DNA of 64,000 nt from Cristatella mucedo (taxonomy: Eukaryota; Bryozoa; Phylactolaemata; Cristatellidae), in the NCBI GenBank assembly GCA_009760855.2, contig WPIO01000156.1:308501-372500 (forward strand), read 5' to 3'. The position numbers were made by a program, and so were the translations under genes. Shown here one piece after another: positions 30,231 through 43,000 of the stretch. Each line of letters starts with the position of its first letter. Position 1 is the stretch's first letter. The notes beneath the pieces were generated by a model. The model worked only from the letters and a program-made list of their open reading frames with translations. It had not been told where the DNA came from and ran no database searches.

Positions 30231-33200
30231 GTGAGTGAGTGCGTGCTCATTCTATAGAATATCTGATTATACGTGCACCAGAGCATGCATTGAACAGCTC
30301 TAAATTCGAAGCTGATTTTCGTCGTCTTATAGTGGGATTTTAATAATATTAATATAAATACATTTGCTTGGCGCCCCAGAAAACTTAATCTCTTTCTAGG
30401 CACTTTATGTATGCTGTAACGGAATTATGATACAATGTTTAGCGGTAACATGGACGGTGTCAACGAGAATAATATGGTTATGTGTAACATGCTCAGTGTC
30501 AACATGCAAATATTGGTAGTGATACAATGCGAAATGTCAGCAAGCGTAAGCACACAAAGGACGGATTATAAGAGCCCACCAAATTCCATGATGAACAGGT
30601 GCGTTGGAAGTCCCTTTTTAAATATTGCCAAGTCAGGGGATGTCGTGACGTCTGTCGGGAGTGAGTTTCATGCACTAGGAGCATACGAACTAAAGGCACG
30701 GTCTCCAAAGGATTTGAGGTCGGTTTGAGGCATAGCTAAAATATTCGAGTCCGCAAAGTGGGTTTACGATGTCTAGCCTGTTCGGCAAGTAAGTCACGAC
30801 ATTCCCTGACATGACATTTAAAAATTTCTTACGCAACGACATCTACTCTCGAACTGCCGGCTATGGCACATCTTTTTCAGCGGTCCTGAACTGTTACTTC
30901 TATGCTACTCACTACCTCAAATGCTCTCCTGACTCTGCTATGCTTCCCACTCTCTCTTTTTTACGTGAGACGAAGTATGTTGGGTACCGAATGCGTACCG
31001 AAAGCCGCTAAGGCTGTGAGTGCGCTATACAAAACTCTCCTGCGTAACACCCACATGGTCTTTATGACTTTGTGGAGTTACTGACGGAGATACATTACAT
31101 TACATTACATTACATTACATTATCGCCTCTGCAAGTGTTGCAGACGGAGATGCATTACATTAAAATGTAGTGTAAAATACACCTGTTTATTATAGCATCG
31201 AGTGGACCTTTGTGATTCTTCTTTTGTGTGCGTGTGCATGCTGCCACTAACGATATTTTTTGCATGCTGACTCTGTGCATGTCACACCTAGCACTGTTAT
31301 GCTTGATGACATTGCTGCATGTTACCACTAATCATTTGGTCATGCTTGCTCTACAGTATCTTTAAAGTGCCTAAAATGAGATTCAGTTCTCCGAGGGTGC
31401 TAGACAAATGTATTCACATTAGTATAGGTGCCAGCCCATGGGTCAAGGTTTCGCCTTTGATGACCAAGGTTAAGATGACCAAGGTTTGACCACCATTTAA
31501 AAAGAACTTTAAAAACACCTATTTAGGACAGCATTTAGTGGGTCCCTGTGATTCGTCCTTCATGTGCTTATGCGTGCTGACACTGTGCATATTGCCACTA
31601 ACCACATTTGCATGCTGACCCTGTGAATGTCACCCCTAACCACGTTGTTCATGTTGTTTATCAAGCATGATTTTACTCACCATTTAATCGTGTTTCCCTT
31701 TGCAGCAAATGTAAAGCGCCTACGAAGAGATTAAGTTCTCCGAGGTCGCTTTATCAAGTGCATTATTATTATTATTAAGGTCAAGGTAAAGGCATTTGAT
31801 GACCGAGGTCGTGGGCTCGAGCCCAATGGCATTTGTAAAACGCTTGGATATAGATGAAGTACTTATAGGGGTTATACAAATCTATTGTATACATATATAC
31901 ATAAATATTAAGAACTACTGTAGATTGTACCAATCGATCCTAGTAAAGGCCAATTCTAGCTTCTATAAAAACATTGTTGAATCACAAATGCACAATCCAA
32001 AAATGCTGATCTCGACGATCAACCATCTCTTTAACTGCTCCTTGGTTAGCTCCTTACCTAGGGATCCCTGTGATGATCTAGCTGATCGCTTCTCCAACTT
32101 TGTTGTCATGGAGATAGACAAGATCAGGAAGTCCATCCCTAAGATGGCAGCATCCGCCTGGAGTGCTGTCCCTCAATTCCATGCAGCTCCTTAATGTCTA
32201 CATTCAATGTCACTAGTGACCTTGTTCAGAAGTTCATATCCCTATCAAAGAAGACAACTAGTCCTCTGGACCCTATTCCCACTGTCCTGCTTCTACGATG
32301 CATGGATCTGCTTCTGCTTTGCATAACTAACATCTTAACTATGTCATTAGCCTCAGGTCATATCACAGCACCTTTCAAAAAGGCTATAGTCAGGCCACTA
32401 CTCAAGAAAGAAACACTGGACCAAGAGAATTTGAGCAACTTTCTGCCCAGCCTCTCTTCTACCGTTTCTATCAAAGACAGTGGAACGAGTCGTGGCAGAC
32501 CAGATGAACTCTTATATTGAAACTTCAAACTTTGCTTGTAAGTTTCAGTTTGGTTTTGGAGATAATCACTCACAGCAATTGCAGCATTGTTTTGGGTGTA
32601 AACCGACCTACTTAAGAATGCAGACTTAAGTAGAGTATCTCTGCTAGTTTGGCATGATCTCTCGGCAACTTTTGATACTATCGATCACCGAGTCCTTATT
32701 GCCTCTTATCTCGCCTGGGCATCACGGGCACTGCATTGCAATGGTTCAGGTCCATGGGATCCATCTCAGTGGGAAGCTCCAAAGTACTGGTCTGAATGGA
32801 CAAAGATTATCAGGGACTTGCATGCTGACCCTGTGCATGTCACCCCTAATTATGTCATTCATGTTGTTTATCAAGCATTATATTACTCACCATTCAGTCG
32901 CGTTTCCCTTTGCAGCAAATGTAAAGCGCCTAGAAAGAGATTGAGTTCTCTGAGGGTGCTTTATCAAGTGCATTATTGTTATTATTGTTATTAGGGAGCC
33001 TCTGAAGTATAGGGTGTCTTAGGGATCTGTGTTTGGCCTGTTCTTTTCACGGTTTACGCTCTCCCTCTTGCCGATGTGATTGCCAGGCACAATCTAGGCT
33101 TTCATCTCTGTGCAGGTGACAGTTGTACCTCTGCTTTGACCCCTCCCAGCCCTCCAGCACGTCGAATTCTCTCAAATCCCTTGCTGCATGTATTGGTGAC

Positions 33201-36200
33201 ATCTGCACATGGATGGAAGCAAACTTTCATAAATTGAATGATGATAAAACCAACTTAATAGTTATGGGCAAACCTAGTGTGATTCAGAGATTGGAACGGA
33301 TAGTGCTCGAAATCGGCTGTGCCAATCTCCTGTTAAATCTGCACGAAATCTAGGCATCATGTTCCAAGTGACCTTTCATTAGACGATCACATCAGCTCCA
33401 CAATCAAGTCTGCCTACTTTCAGATACAAAACATTGCTAAAATTCAGGCTTGTTTAGATAAGGATACAACGTCCAAGTTGGTCCATGCATTTATGACATT
33501 CCGTCTTGACTTCTGTAACTCACTGGTTTGTGGTCTATCGGCCTGTGCAGACAGGCTGGTGCAATACTCTGCAGCTAGACTCGTCTGTCGTGAGCAGCAC
33601 AGTTGCCACATCTCACCCTTTCTCGGCGACCTGCACTGGCTCCCAGTTAAGCAACGCATCGACTACAAACTTTTGTCACTCAATTTTATGTCCCTTCATT
33701 TCTTGACTCCAGTCTAGCTATAAAATCTACTCCCCCACCAGGCCAAGCATCGTACCACTCTCTTTTCGGTATCCAATTGTTTACATATACCTTGTACAAA
33801 CCTCGAATCCTTTGGAAACTGTATCTTAAGTTTGTATGCTCCTAAAATCTGGAACTCAGTTCTGACTTGACCACATTTAAAAAGAAACTAAAACCACATC
33901 TATTTGTGACAGGATTTTGTGGGTCCCTATGCATCCTTAATGTGCTTATCCATGCTGACACTGTGCATGCTGCCATTAACCATACTTGCATACTGACCCT
34001 GTGCATGTCACTCCTAACCATGTTATTCTTGTTTATTGAGCATGCTACCACTAAAAACATAAAAAATATAATTCATTTGTGCAGCACCCCAAGAGAACTT
34101 GTTCTCTATTCAGGCGCTTTACATATGCCTCGGGGCTCGAGCCCACGACCTCAGCCAGGCGTTGGTCGGGGCGAGCACCTTAACCGCTATACCAAACCAG
34201 CTCGGCACCATTCGATCGTGCTCCCTTTGCAGCAAATCTAAAAAGAGATTGAGTTCTCTGAGCGTGCTTTATTAAATTTATTGTCATTATTATTATTATT
34301 TTATGGTATGCTTAGGGTACATCATATGCAAAGTGCCTAGAAAGAGATTTAATTCTCTGAGGGCCCTAAATAAATTTGGTATCATAATAAGAATAAATTT
34401 AATTATTAACATTAAATTGTTCATGGGCCTTTTTCAATGTGAAGCTCCACGTTTCTTTTGTGCAGCTGCTAGGTAAAAAATGGAAAGGGCCTCTGGCAGT
34501 GTCCAACTGCGCTCTCATTCAAGCAAACAGCAAACCGGTCTTATAAAGAAAGCATTTGGGAGGTCGGCAAAACTGCCAATATGCAATGACCACAGGTGAC
34601 CACTGTCTCTCTTGGACGTTGGGTCTCGTGGCTCAGGTGTTTGTTCTCCTGAGCAGATGCAGCAGCAGCCGTGCTGCAGCAGCAGCAGTGCAGCTGACCG
34701 TTGCTGGGCATTGGTGCCAGCTGATGACAAGCTGCTGGCGGCTCGCTCGTGCAGGCTTTGCGTAGAGCACCAGGCGCAGGCTGCACAGTCGTGTCAGAAA
34801 GATGCAGCTCGCCGACGCTGTCAGACCGCGGCCAGCCTGCTCGAACGACTCGAGCACTACCGGCCAGCGGCTCCCGGCCGGCCCTCTGTAGCTGCCACCA
34901 TCGGCGGTGGAGGAGGTGATGCAGCTACCAGCGCTCTGACTGCAGCGGCGGCGACTACCAAGCTGCTGTCAAAGCATGGAGGCGTGCAGCCGATCCGAGC
35001 GGTGGCCACGCAGCATGGCTCAGATACCACAGCTGCTGGTGAGTGGCACTGCTGCTGCTGGCTGGCATGTCGCTTTTCGGAATCCAACAGTCTACCAATA
35101 CCTCGTACAAACCTCAAATCCTTTGGAGACCGTGTATTTCGTTTGTATGCTCCCAAAGCCTGGAACTCCTCCCGACTTGCATCAGAACATCCCCTGACTT
35201 GACCACATTTAAAAAGAACTTTAAAACACACCTATTTAAGACAGCATTTATTGGGTCCCTATGATTCGTCCTTGATGTGCTCATGCGGGCTGACACTGTG
35301 CATGCTGCCACTAACCACATTTGCATGCTGACCCTGTGCATGTCACCCCTAACCATCATATTCATGAGTTTATCAAGCATGATATTACTCACCATTTAAT
35401 CGCGTTTCTCTTTGCAGCAAATGTAAAGCGCCTAGGAAGAGATTGAGTTCTCTGAGGGCACTATATCAAGTGCATTATTATTATTATGCCGAAGCACCGA
35501 GTGACCTAGCCTGGGTAATCATGCCGGGTCGATCAAGGGATACAGAGATAAGTTCTGCTGACCCACACGGCTTGGCTCCTTCATGCCTAGCTGTGAACTC
35601 CCTCTCCAATCTCAGCCTCTTCTGCCCTGAGGTCTTCTATGGATAATAACATAGCTGTTCTGTTCCTTAGTGTAGAGACCGTTGACTGCAGGTCATAGAC
35701 TGTGTAAGTCACTTCTACAATTCCTAGGCAACGACATCTCTTCTACGGGTGGCACATTCTTTCCAGCTGTCCTGAGCTGTTACTTTCATTCTATCCACAA
35801 CATCGACTGCTCTCCTGACTCAGCTATGGTTCTCCTTTTTTCTTTGTTGCATGAGATGAAGTCTGATAGCTGCCACATACATACCGACCGAAAGCTGCTT
35901 AGGCTTTGATTGTGCTACATAAAGCTCTCCTGCTATATAAAAATCTGCTATATATAACTCTAGCTATATACAACTCTCCTGCTATTATAAAACTCCTGCT
36001 CTATAAAACTCTCCAGCTATGTACAACTGTTTTGCTATATAAAACTCTCCTGCTATATAAAAATCTGCTTTCTAAAAATCTTTTGCATAATAAATACCCA
36101 CCCTGTCTTTGTGGAGTTACAGGCGAAGATACATAGACACACACTTTCGCAGAGGTGAGCATTGTTCCTGCCATCATTTTCCGATCTGTCTTTTCGGCAT

Positions 36201-39200
36201 GAAGGGTGATGAATCCTTAATGAGTATTTCACGAAATGCTCTCATATGAGGAACCGCATGGCAGAACTGACTTAACGATGTTGCCTGACTTGACATCGTT
36301 TAGAAAGAAGCAATAAACCCGCATGTTCCTCACAGCAATTATTGGGTCTTTGTGAATCGTCCTTTAATAATATAATAATAATAATAATAATGCACTTGAT
36401 AAAGCACCCTCAGAGAACTCAATCTATTTCTAGGCGTTTTACATTTGCTGCAAAGCGAAATGCAATTGAATGGTGAGTAATATCATGCTTGATAAACAAA
36501 CAAAATGAATAACATGGTTAGGGGTGACATGCACAGGGTCAGCATGCAAATGTGGTTAGTGGCCTTTCTGTGCTTATGCTTGCTGACACTGTGACCTAGT
36601 TATCACCAACCGTATTTACATGCTTTCTTTATAGCATGTCTTAGGTGCCTCAAAGATATGTACTTTTCTTAGGATGCTATACAAATGTGTTATTATTATT
36701 ATAATTTTTAGAGCTGTTTCTATGGTGTGCAGCTAGACTAAAGCTGCCTTGACAGGTACCAACTGAAGTTAAACCAAAGCTTTCAAATTAGGCATATATA
36801 AAAAAGTCGTCTTATCAAGGAGCCTCATTCTTATAGTTGCAGAAGAGCCTTAGAGGACATCACCACTTTCAGTGATGCAATACAACATTCTTTGGACTCA
36901 AACTTACGACCTTGGTCATGAAGTGTGAGCGTGTTACCCCTGGGCGGTCACTGGTAGCTGCTGGGCTGGGGGAGAGCTTAGCTTAGTTGGTAGGACCCCA
37001 GTCACAGATACATGGCTAAGTTGAACATTTTAATTTTAGCCCATAGTTGCATGTTCAGCCAGCCAGTGATGGATGTGCCCTTTGTAGACATGTACCCATA
37101 CCGATTGACACATACGACAGCCCATGTCATAAGAACCTGGCAATGAAAAACCTGCCATAGATAATATCTCAGCAACTTGAGAACTGACTGGTTAGCAAGG
37201 CAGCATGTTTCCCACCGAGCCACTCTCTCATAAGTCGGGAAAACTCCGAATTGCTACCCACCTCCTCTTCAAGAACACGGCTTAGGTTTCACAATGGATG
37301 CATTGACAATATTGCCATCTAACTCTGTATGGGGCACGTCTTGGCTAGGACGAGTCTAGACAGTGACATACATACTGCTTTGGACCGTGTAAATGATAGC
37401 TGGACGGTGTCGTTTGAGAATAAGGTGTCGTTCGAGAATAAGTTCGAGGCATTGGTTGCCACAGCCTTGTGGTTAGTTGGCATTGCACTGCGATTGCCTG
37501 CGCTTCATCAGATCCAACTACCGGCCAGCTGCTGGCTGCTCTTACACGCTAAGCTTCCACAATGTCGTTCAGTGTTAGTGGTGATATCGGGCAGACTTAT
37601 ATTTATTCTTTCTCTTTTTTTTTCTATTCTAATTGTTATTCTTATTTTTCTATTTATTACTTTTGTCTCTTCTATCATGTGTTTCTCCATTCTACCTCCC
37701 TCTCTTCTATTGCTTTCCTCTGTCTTTCTCGATCTGTCTGTCTTTATATTCTCCCTCTCTCGTTCTCTCTCTCCCTTTCTCTCTCCCTTTCTCTCTCCCT
37801 TTCTCTCTCCCCTTCTCTCTCCCCTTCTCTCTCCCCTTCTCTCTCCCCTTCTCTCTCCCCTCTCTCTCTCCCTCTCTCTCTCCCTCTCTCTCTCTCTCTC
37901 CTTCTCTCTCTCCCTCTCTCTCTCCCTCTCTCTCTCCTTCTCTCTCTCCCTCTCTCTCTCCCCCTCTCTCTCCTCCTCTCTCTCCTCCTCTCTCCCCCTC
38001 TCTCTCTCCCTCTCTCTCTCTCCTTCTGTGCCCACCGGGGCTGCCTCTTTTCTATCTTGGGGTGTGGCCGCTGCACCCGGAGAGCGGCAGCGCTGTCATG
38101 TGCTTGAGGTGTGGCTTAAGAAGGGGTCTTGTTCCTTCGTTGTGGTGGAGGTGGCGTTGACTCGACAATGGGACTTTCTGACTGACCGGTTGCGCCTGTG
38201 AAGTGCCCTACCAATGCATCTTCGGCGCTTGCAGCCTCCCCACTGCCCCAAGTCGCTGCTTTGCTCTGCTTGCTGGTTGTAGACTGTCTATCTTCCTCTC
38301 CTCTGCCGCTTCTCAGGCTCTCACCCATTGGTCAGCCGCTGCTCTTTCGCTGTGCGGCGCTAACCCGTGTGCTGGCTTTTTGACAAGCCCTCCTGATCTT
38401 GCTGTGATCTTTGTTGCTCTTCGGTACTGCGTTTGTACCATCAGCTTGAATTACTGCGATTTCGCCGAACCTTATTTTTAATTGGGTGCATGACACCTCA
38501 TCGAGGTGTGAATCGTTTTCGGATTGATTTCCTTTGCCATATTCAAATGTTGACATGGAAAAAAGTTTCTGCACCGGACAGTGCTGCCCCTCAAGCTTGA
38601 CGCTGCTGCATCTCGAGCAGCAGCCCATGAAGGGCTGCACTTCAGATGTTGGTGGGAAAGCTGCCCTGGCGCCGTCGTCCGGCTGTTTTGTGGAGCGCAC
38701 GCTGTTTCGTTTGTTGCCCGTCGTGGCAAAGTGTCAAGGTTGCATTTGTCGGATTCGGGCGCACGCAGGCTGGACGAGCGCGGAGGACTCGTGCTCCGAG
38801 GAGCCACTGCCGTGCGACTCTGCTTGGCGTGGCGAGCCGAACAGCGACAACGACAGCGGCGACAGCGAGGCCGACGATCCTTTCAAGTGAGCCTGCCTTA
38901 CCAGCACCCCCCCTGCACCGTTAGGCAGGCATAGGCCCTGCTCTTATTACTCGTGCGAGAGCTGCCAATTTGGGCTGCGCCGTTTAGCATGCCATCTTCT
39001 GCGCCAGCAGCATGTTTGAATGCATCACTGTAATCATTTACGCAGTCTTCTTGTCGAGCTGCAATGCTGTTTTAAAAAAAAGTTGCTTCTGGCCCTTCAA
39101 AGGGCTTCTGCTCTAAACAGTTTTCTGTGGCCAGGGTTTTGAGGTTGAAGGCTGCTTGGAGCCCTGCTGACCTAGCTAGCGCATGTATTAGGTGGTCTGC

Positions 39201-39965
39201 TGGTGGTTGACCAGGCAACTACTCACTATCACTACTGTGATGACATGCCACTAGGGTGCCATCCATTATTTTAACAGAATATCACTCATTTGTATAGCAC
39301 ACCGAGAGTACCGAATCTCTATCCAGGCACTTCACATATGCCCGCAGGGCTCGAACCGACGACCACGGTCATCAAAGGTAAGCACCTTGACCCGTGGGCC
39401 AAGCCAGGGCTACTTAAGATGTCAGTTATTCTTTGGGCATACTAACGATCACGGTGAGCAGTAACCTATAGTGAGTGCAGAGTCTCTTAATGCGGTGACC
39501 TGTGCTGCAGGCCTGGTGATTTGACAGTAGCCCACCACAACGTTTGCCACCTCGAATATAGCCACCGACACTTTTCTTGAACACGTGGTCGCAGATATGC
39601 ACTGTCGTGCTTGAAAGGGTGTCCTATGTCATGCAAAAAAGCATCTAAGTAGACTGCGTATACTGGGTCCCACCGGAAGGCAAGGTTATATTTCTTGTTA
39701 TACCGCTGCAGCCGATGGATGCAGAATCGCTAGGGCAATAGAGCAGTATAGGGAGAAGGCTGCTGCCGACATAGCGCCGACTCTCAAGTTCCAGTGCCAC
39801 CTTTGATGTTGAACCACTGAACTAGTTTGTCTGAGTAGTACGATTGATATGTCTTCTCCCCCAAGCAGCAGAGGTCCCACTTGCTGGAGGATTTTTCCTC
39901 TTTCTTTGATCCGACCGTGCACCTAAACCGGCAGTCTTCCGGAGCATTTATTTAACGAATTTGCA

Positions 39966-40000
<35 letters not shown>

Positions 40001-43000
40001 AGCACTTGGACCGCCTGTCTACCTTGTGCAGAGAAATATCTGAGACTGACTGCGCATACAAAACTTCAAAGGAAGGCATGTTTTCTGGGGCACTCCCTGA
40101 AAAGTGGCGGCCTTTTTCCGACCTGGCAGTCGTTCGGGATTCATCATTCTCAGGGTGCTACCTTCTCTAAAATGGAGATGCACTGTGAAAGGCAGGCATG
40201 AAAAAAATGGTTTCGACACTGGTTTTGTCTTTGTTAGATATAAGCTAGCGGATTTTACAAGAGTTAAGCAAGACTATGTAACGTTGTAGTGCCCTGCTGC
40301 CTCCCAGTTCTGCATGCAGACTGTCTCGTCTGTCTGATAACCCGTGGACTTAAGGCGTGCTTGGAGGTCATTCGTGTTGCATTTTAAATTTTACTTTAAC
40401 ATAGGTCCTACATCATTAGGGTGCCGCAAATTCGGCGCCTTCCTGCCAACAGGCGTGCCTGTGTCACTGCTGTGTATGCAGGTACGTGGACGTGTTCACT
40501 GAAGAAGAAGCCGTCAAGATTACACGCGAGAAGCTGATACGCTTGCAGTCGCTGTACGTAGACCAGTTCAAGCATCTCCAGCAGAAGCTTGTCGATAGCC
40601 ACCTGCGCTACTTGGCTGCAACTGCTAAGGTCGACAGTGCCTCTGCTCAAGGTAACTCAGGTGGTAGCAGTGCCACCATGCTTGCGTGTGCATGCGACAG
40701 GCACTCAGCACACGCAGGCAAGGCACAGTTACGACGTATGCTATGCGGTCTATGCTGTCATGTTTGACTTGTAGGTTGATCCTTCACCGCATGCCTGTAT
40801 GCTGTAGGTTGATCCTTCACCGCATGCCTGTATGCAATGTCACCTTCTTACGAGCTTGATTTTGTGGAATAGAGTGTGTTGTCAGTCTTTCAGGTGGTCT
40901 TTCTTGTGGTTCGTAGTGATCAGCTTTGGTCTCTGGTGTGTTTACCTGTTTAGGTGCTGACTGTGGCAGCCTAAAAGGCAACCAGTAAATGCAGTGGTTT
41001 GCGATGCCCAGTTGTTATCACCTAGGTAAGGAATGTGAAACTAGGTTATGCAGTGTTACTTACATTCTGTTACTTACATGCCTTGCTTTGGTGAGCATCG
41101 ATCTCCAGGATCTGGACGTGTGGATATGTGGTTAATGGTTATGTATATATGGTTTACGATGCCAGGCTTAGAACCGGCAAGAGAGATCTTTTTGGCAATT
41201 CTCTGTGGCTTTTGTGTCACAGCAGACTCTCCCAACCTATGGGTGCCTCTACTTCTGCCGTGCTGTGGCAGTGCTTCACCGGTCGTCCGTGCTACCACCT
41301 CCCCGGCAGGCTGCCAGCTTTGGGACAGGATGTAGGGCTACACTTGACTAAGTATGGTCAATGCTAAGCTGATTCAATAAAAAACTTTCAGGTCCTGTCC
41401 CCACCTTACGTGCTGCCTCGCCGTACATCCAGCTACATCCAGCTACTGCTTAGTCTTTTGCACGGTGGTCCCTAGGTTCGTTCAATTGTTTCTTGTGACT
41501 GGTAGCTCTGATCATCATCGATGGCAAAATGTGACACTGTGTGAGCAAATGTTCTTTCACTACAAAGTGGCCTATTTCACATGTCAAAAGAATAGAGCGG
41601 TGGCCGGATCAGTACTGCTCTAGTGGGAGTTGCCGTGCTGTTAAGCAACACTTGGAGGAGGCTGTCCTGGGCTGCAGTCAAAATGGCTAGTACTTTTTCT
41701 ATACCGAAATACATAGTCTCGTAACAGGTTTGAACCTGTTATCTGAAACGGCTAATGAGCACAGTATCGCAGAGTCACGTCAGAATCCGATGTGATGCAT
41801 CCTAGTTTAACCTTATAACTCGGTTAGTAAGCCAGTGACATAATTTCTCTAGGTTTTTTATCGATCAAGATCATGTTATTTCGTTGCCACTCGGAGTTTT
41901 TCACCACCTGTAGGCTTTTAATTTACAATCATGAAAACCTGCAGGGAGAGAGTTACATAAGTCTAGACTAGGTGTCACGAATGCACGGACTACCGTATCT
42001 GTTAGCTGTTTAATGTTCTCTCTGTCTTATGCTTACTGTGTCATTTGCTGTTTTTTTTACAGGCGCTTCTGCGCCACCCCATTATTTGCCGCCCTCGATG
42101 GACAGTAGCGGCAGCACAGCAGCCGCTACTGCCTCCAACATTCTGGCAAGGGAGCGCAACCGGGCTGCAGTTCGCTACAGGAAGAGGACTGGCATCGTGA
42201 GCATGCCCCTCCCAATGTGCTGTGCAGTGCTTCCATGTACGCCAGCGATGCGCCAGCGATGCCCCTTTGCCCGTGCATTTGAGGAAGGAGTGTTGTATGT
42301 TAAGCAGTGTTTATATTATGTTTGGAGCAAATGTGCTCTTTTCAGTAGTCGCACTCGAGTAAAACTGCATTTACACTATCGACTTGCCTCCTTGCCGATG
42401 CCGACTTTCCTCCTAGTTAATACATTTACAATAATCGATTCGGGAAACACTGATGGCTGACTCAGTCCCGCCTACTGCTGCCTGCTCCAATGCGGCATGG
42501 AAGACGGTTTTCAGGAAAACCGCCAAGCAAATGCCTGCATACTTAAAGTTTTCCACTGCAGTCATCATTGTAAACAAATTTGAGAATAATAGAACGAAAA
42601 GAAAGATAAACATAAAAAAATTGGCGAAGTGCATAGTGCTAGGTTATGTATACCGTTAGGTCTTCATCGCTACAATGCATAAGCATCCCATTAAAAAAAA
42701 AAATCCTAGCTGATTTAACAGCCTCTTTTTGTATAGCGACAGAAGAGTCTTTACGGCTATCACCACCGCTTGCTGTGGCGATAATGGATCGCCAACCGCA
42801 GGAATCAAACCCACGACCTCGTGACCGAGGTCGTGAAGGCAACCGCCTTACCTAGTGTGCCATCACGGCTACAGGGACATGCTCTGAACACCTCAAGATA
42901 ACTCGAGCCGGCTAACGTCAGCTATTGTTATTTTGGCTGTTGGGTGTATGTGCCGAGCCCCGGGTTTATGATTGGTCGGCTGGTACGACTAGGAGACATC

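Noticed and set aside
34612-35202. Single 196-codon gene
   Set aside because: Only 34755-35038 is coding (KANSL2 exon 2); the frame runs by chance into LINE-A sequence after the donor.
37329-38201. 290-codon plus frame and overlapping 175-181-codon frames
   Set aside because: They run through the polypyrimidine tract; composition, not selection, keeps them open.
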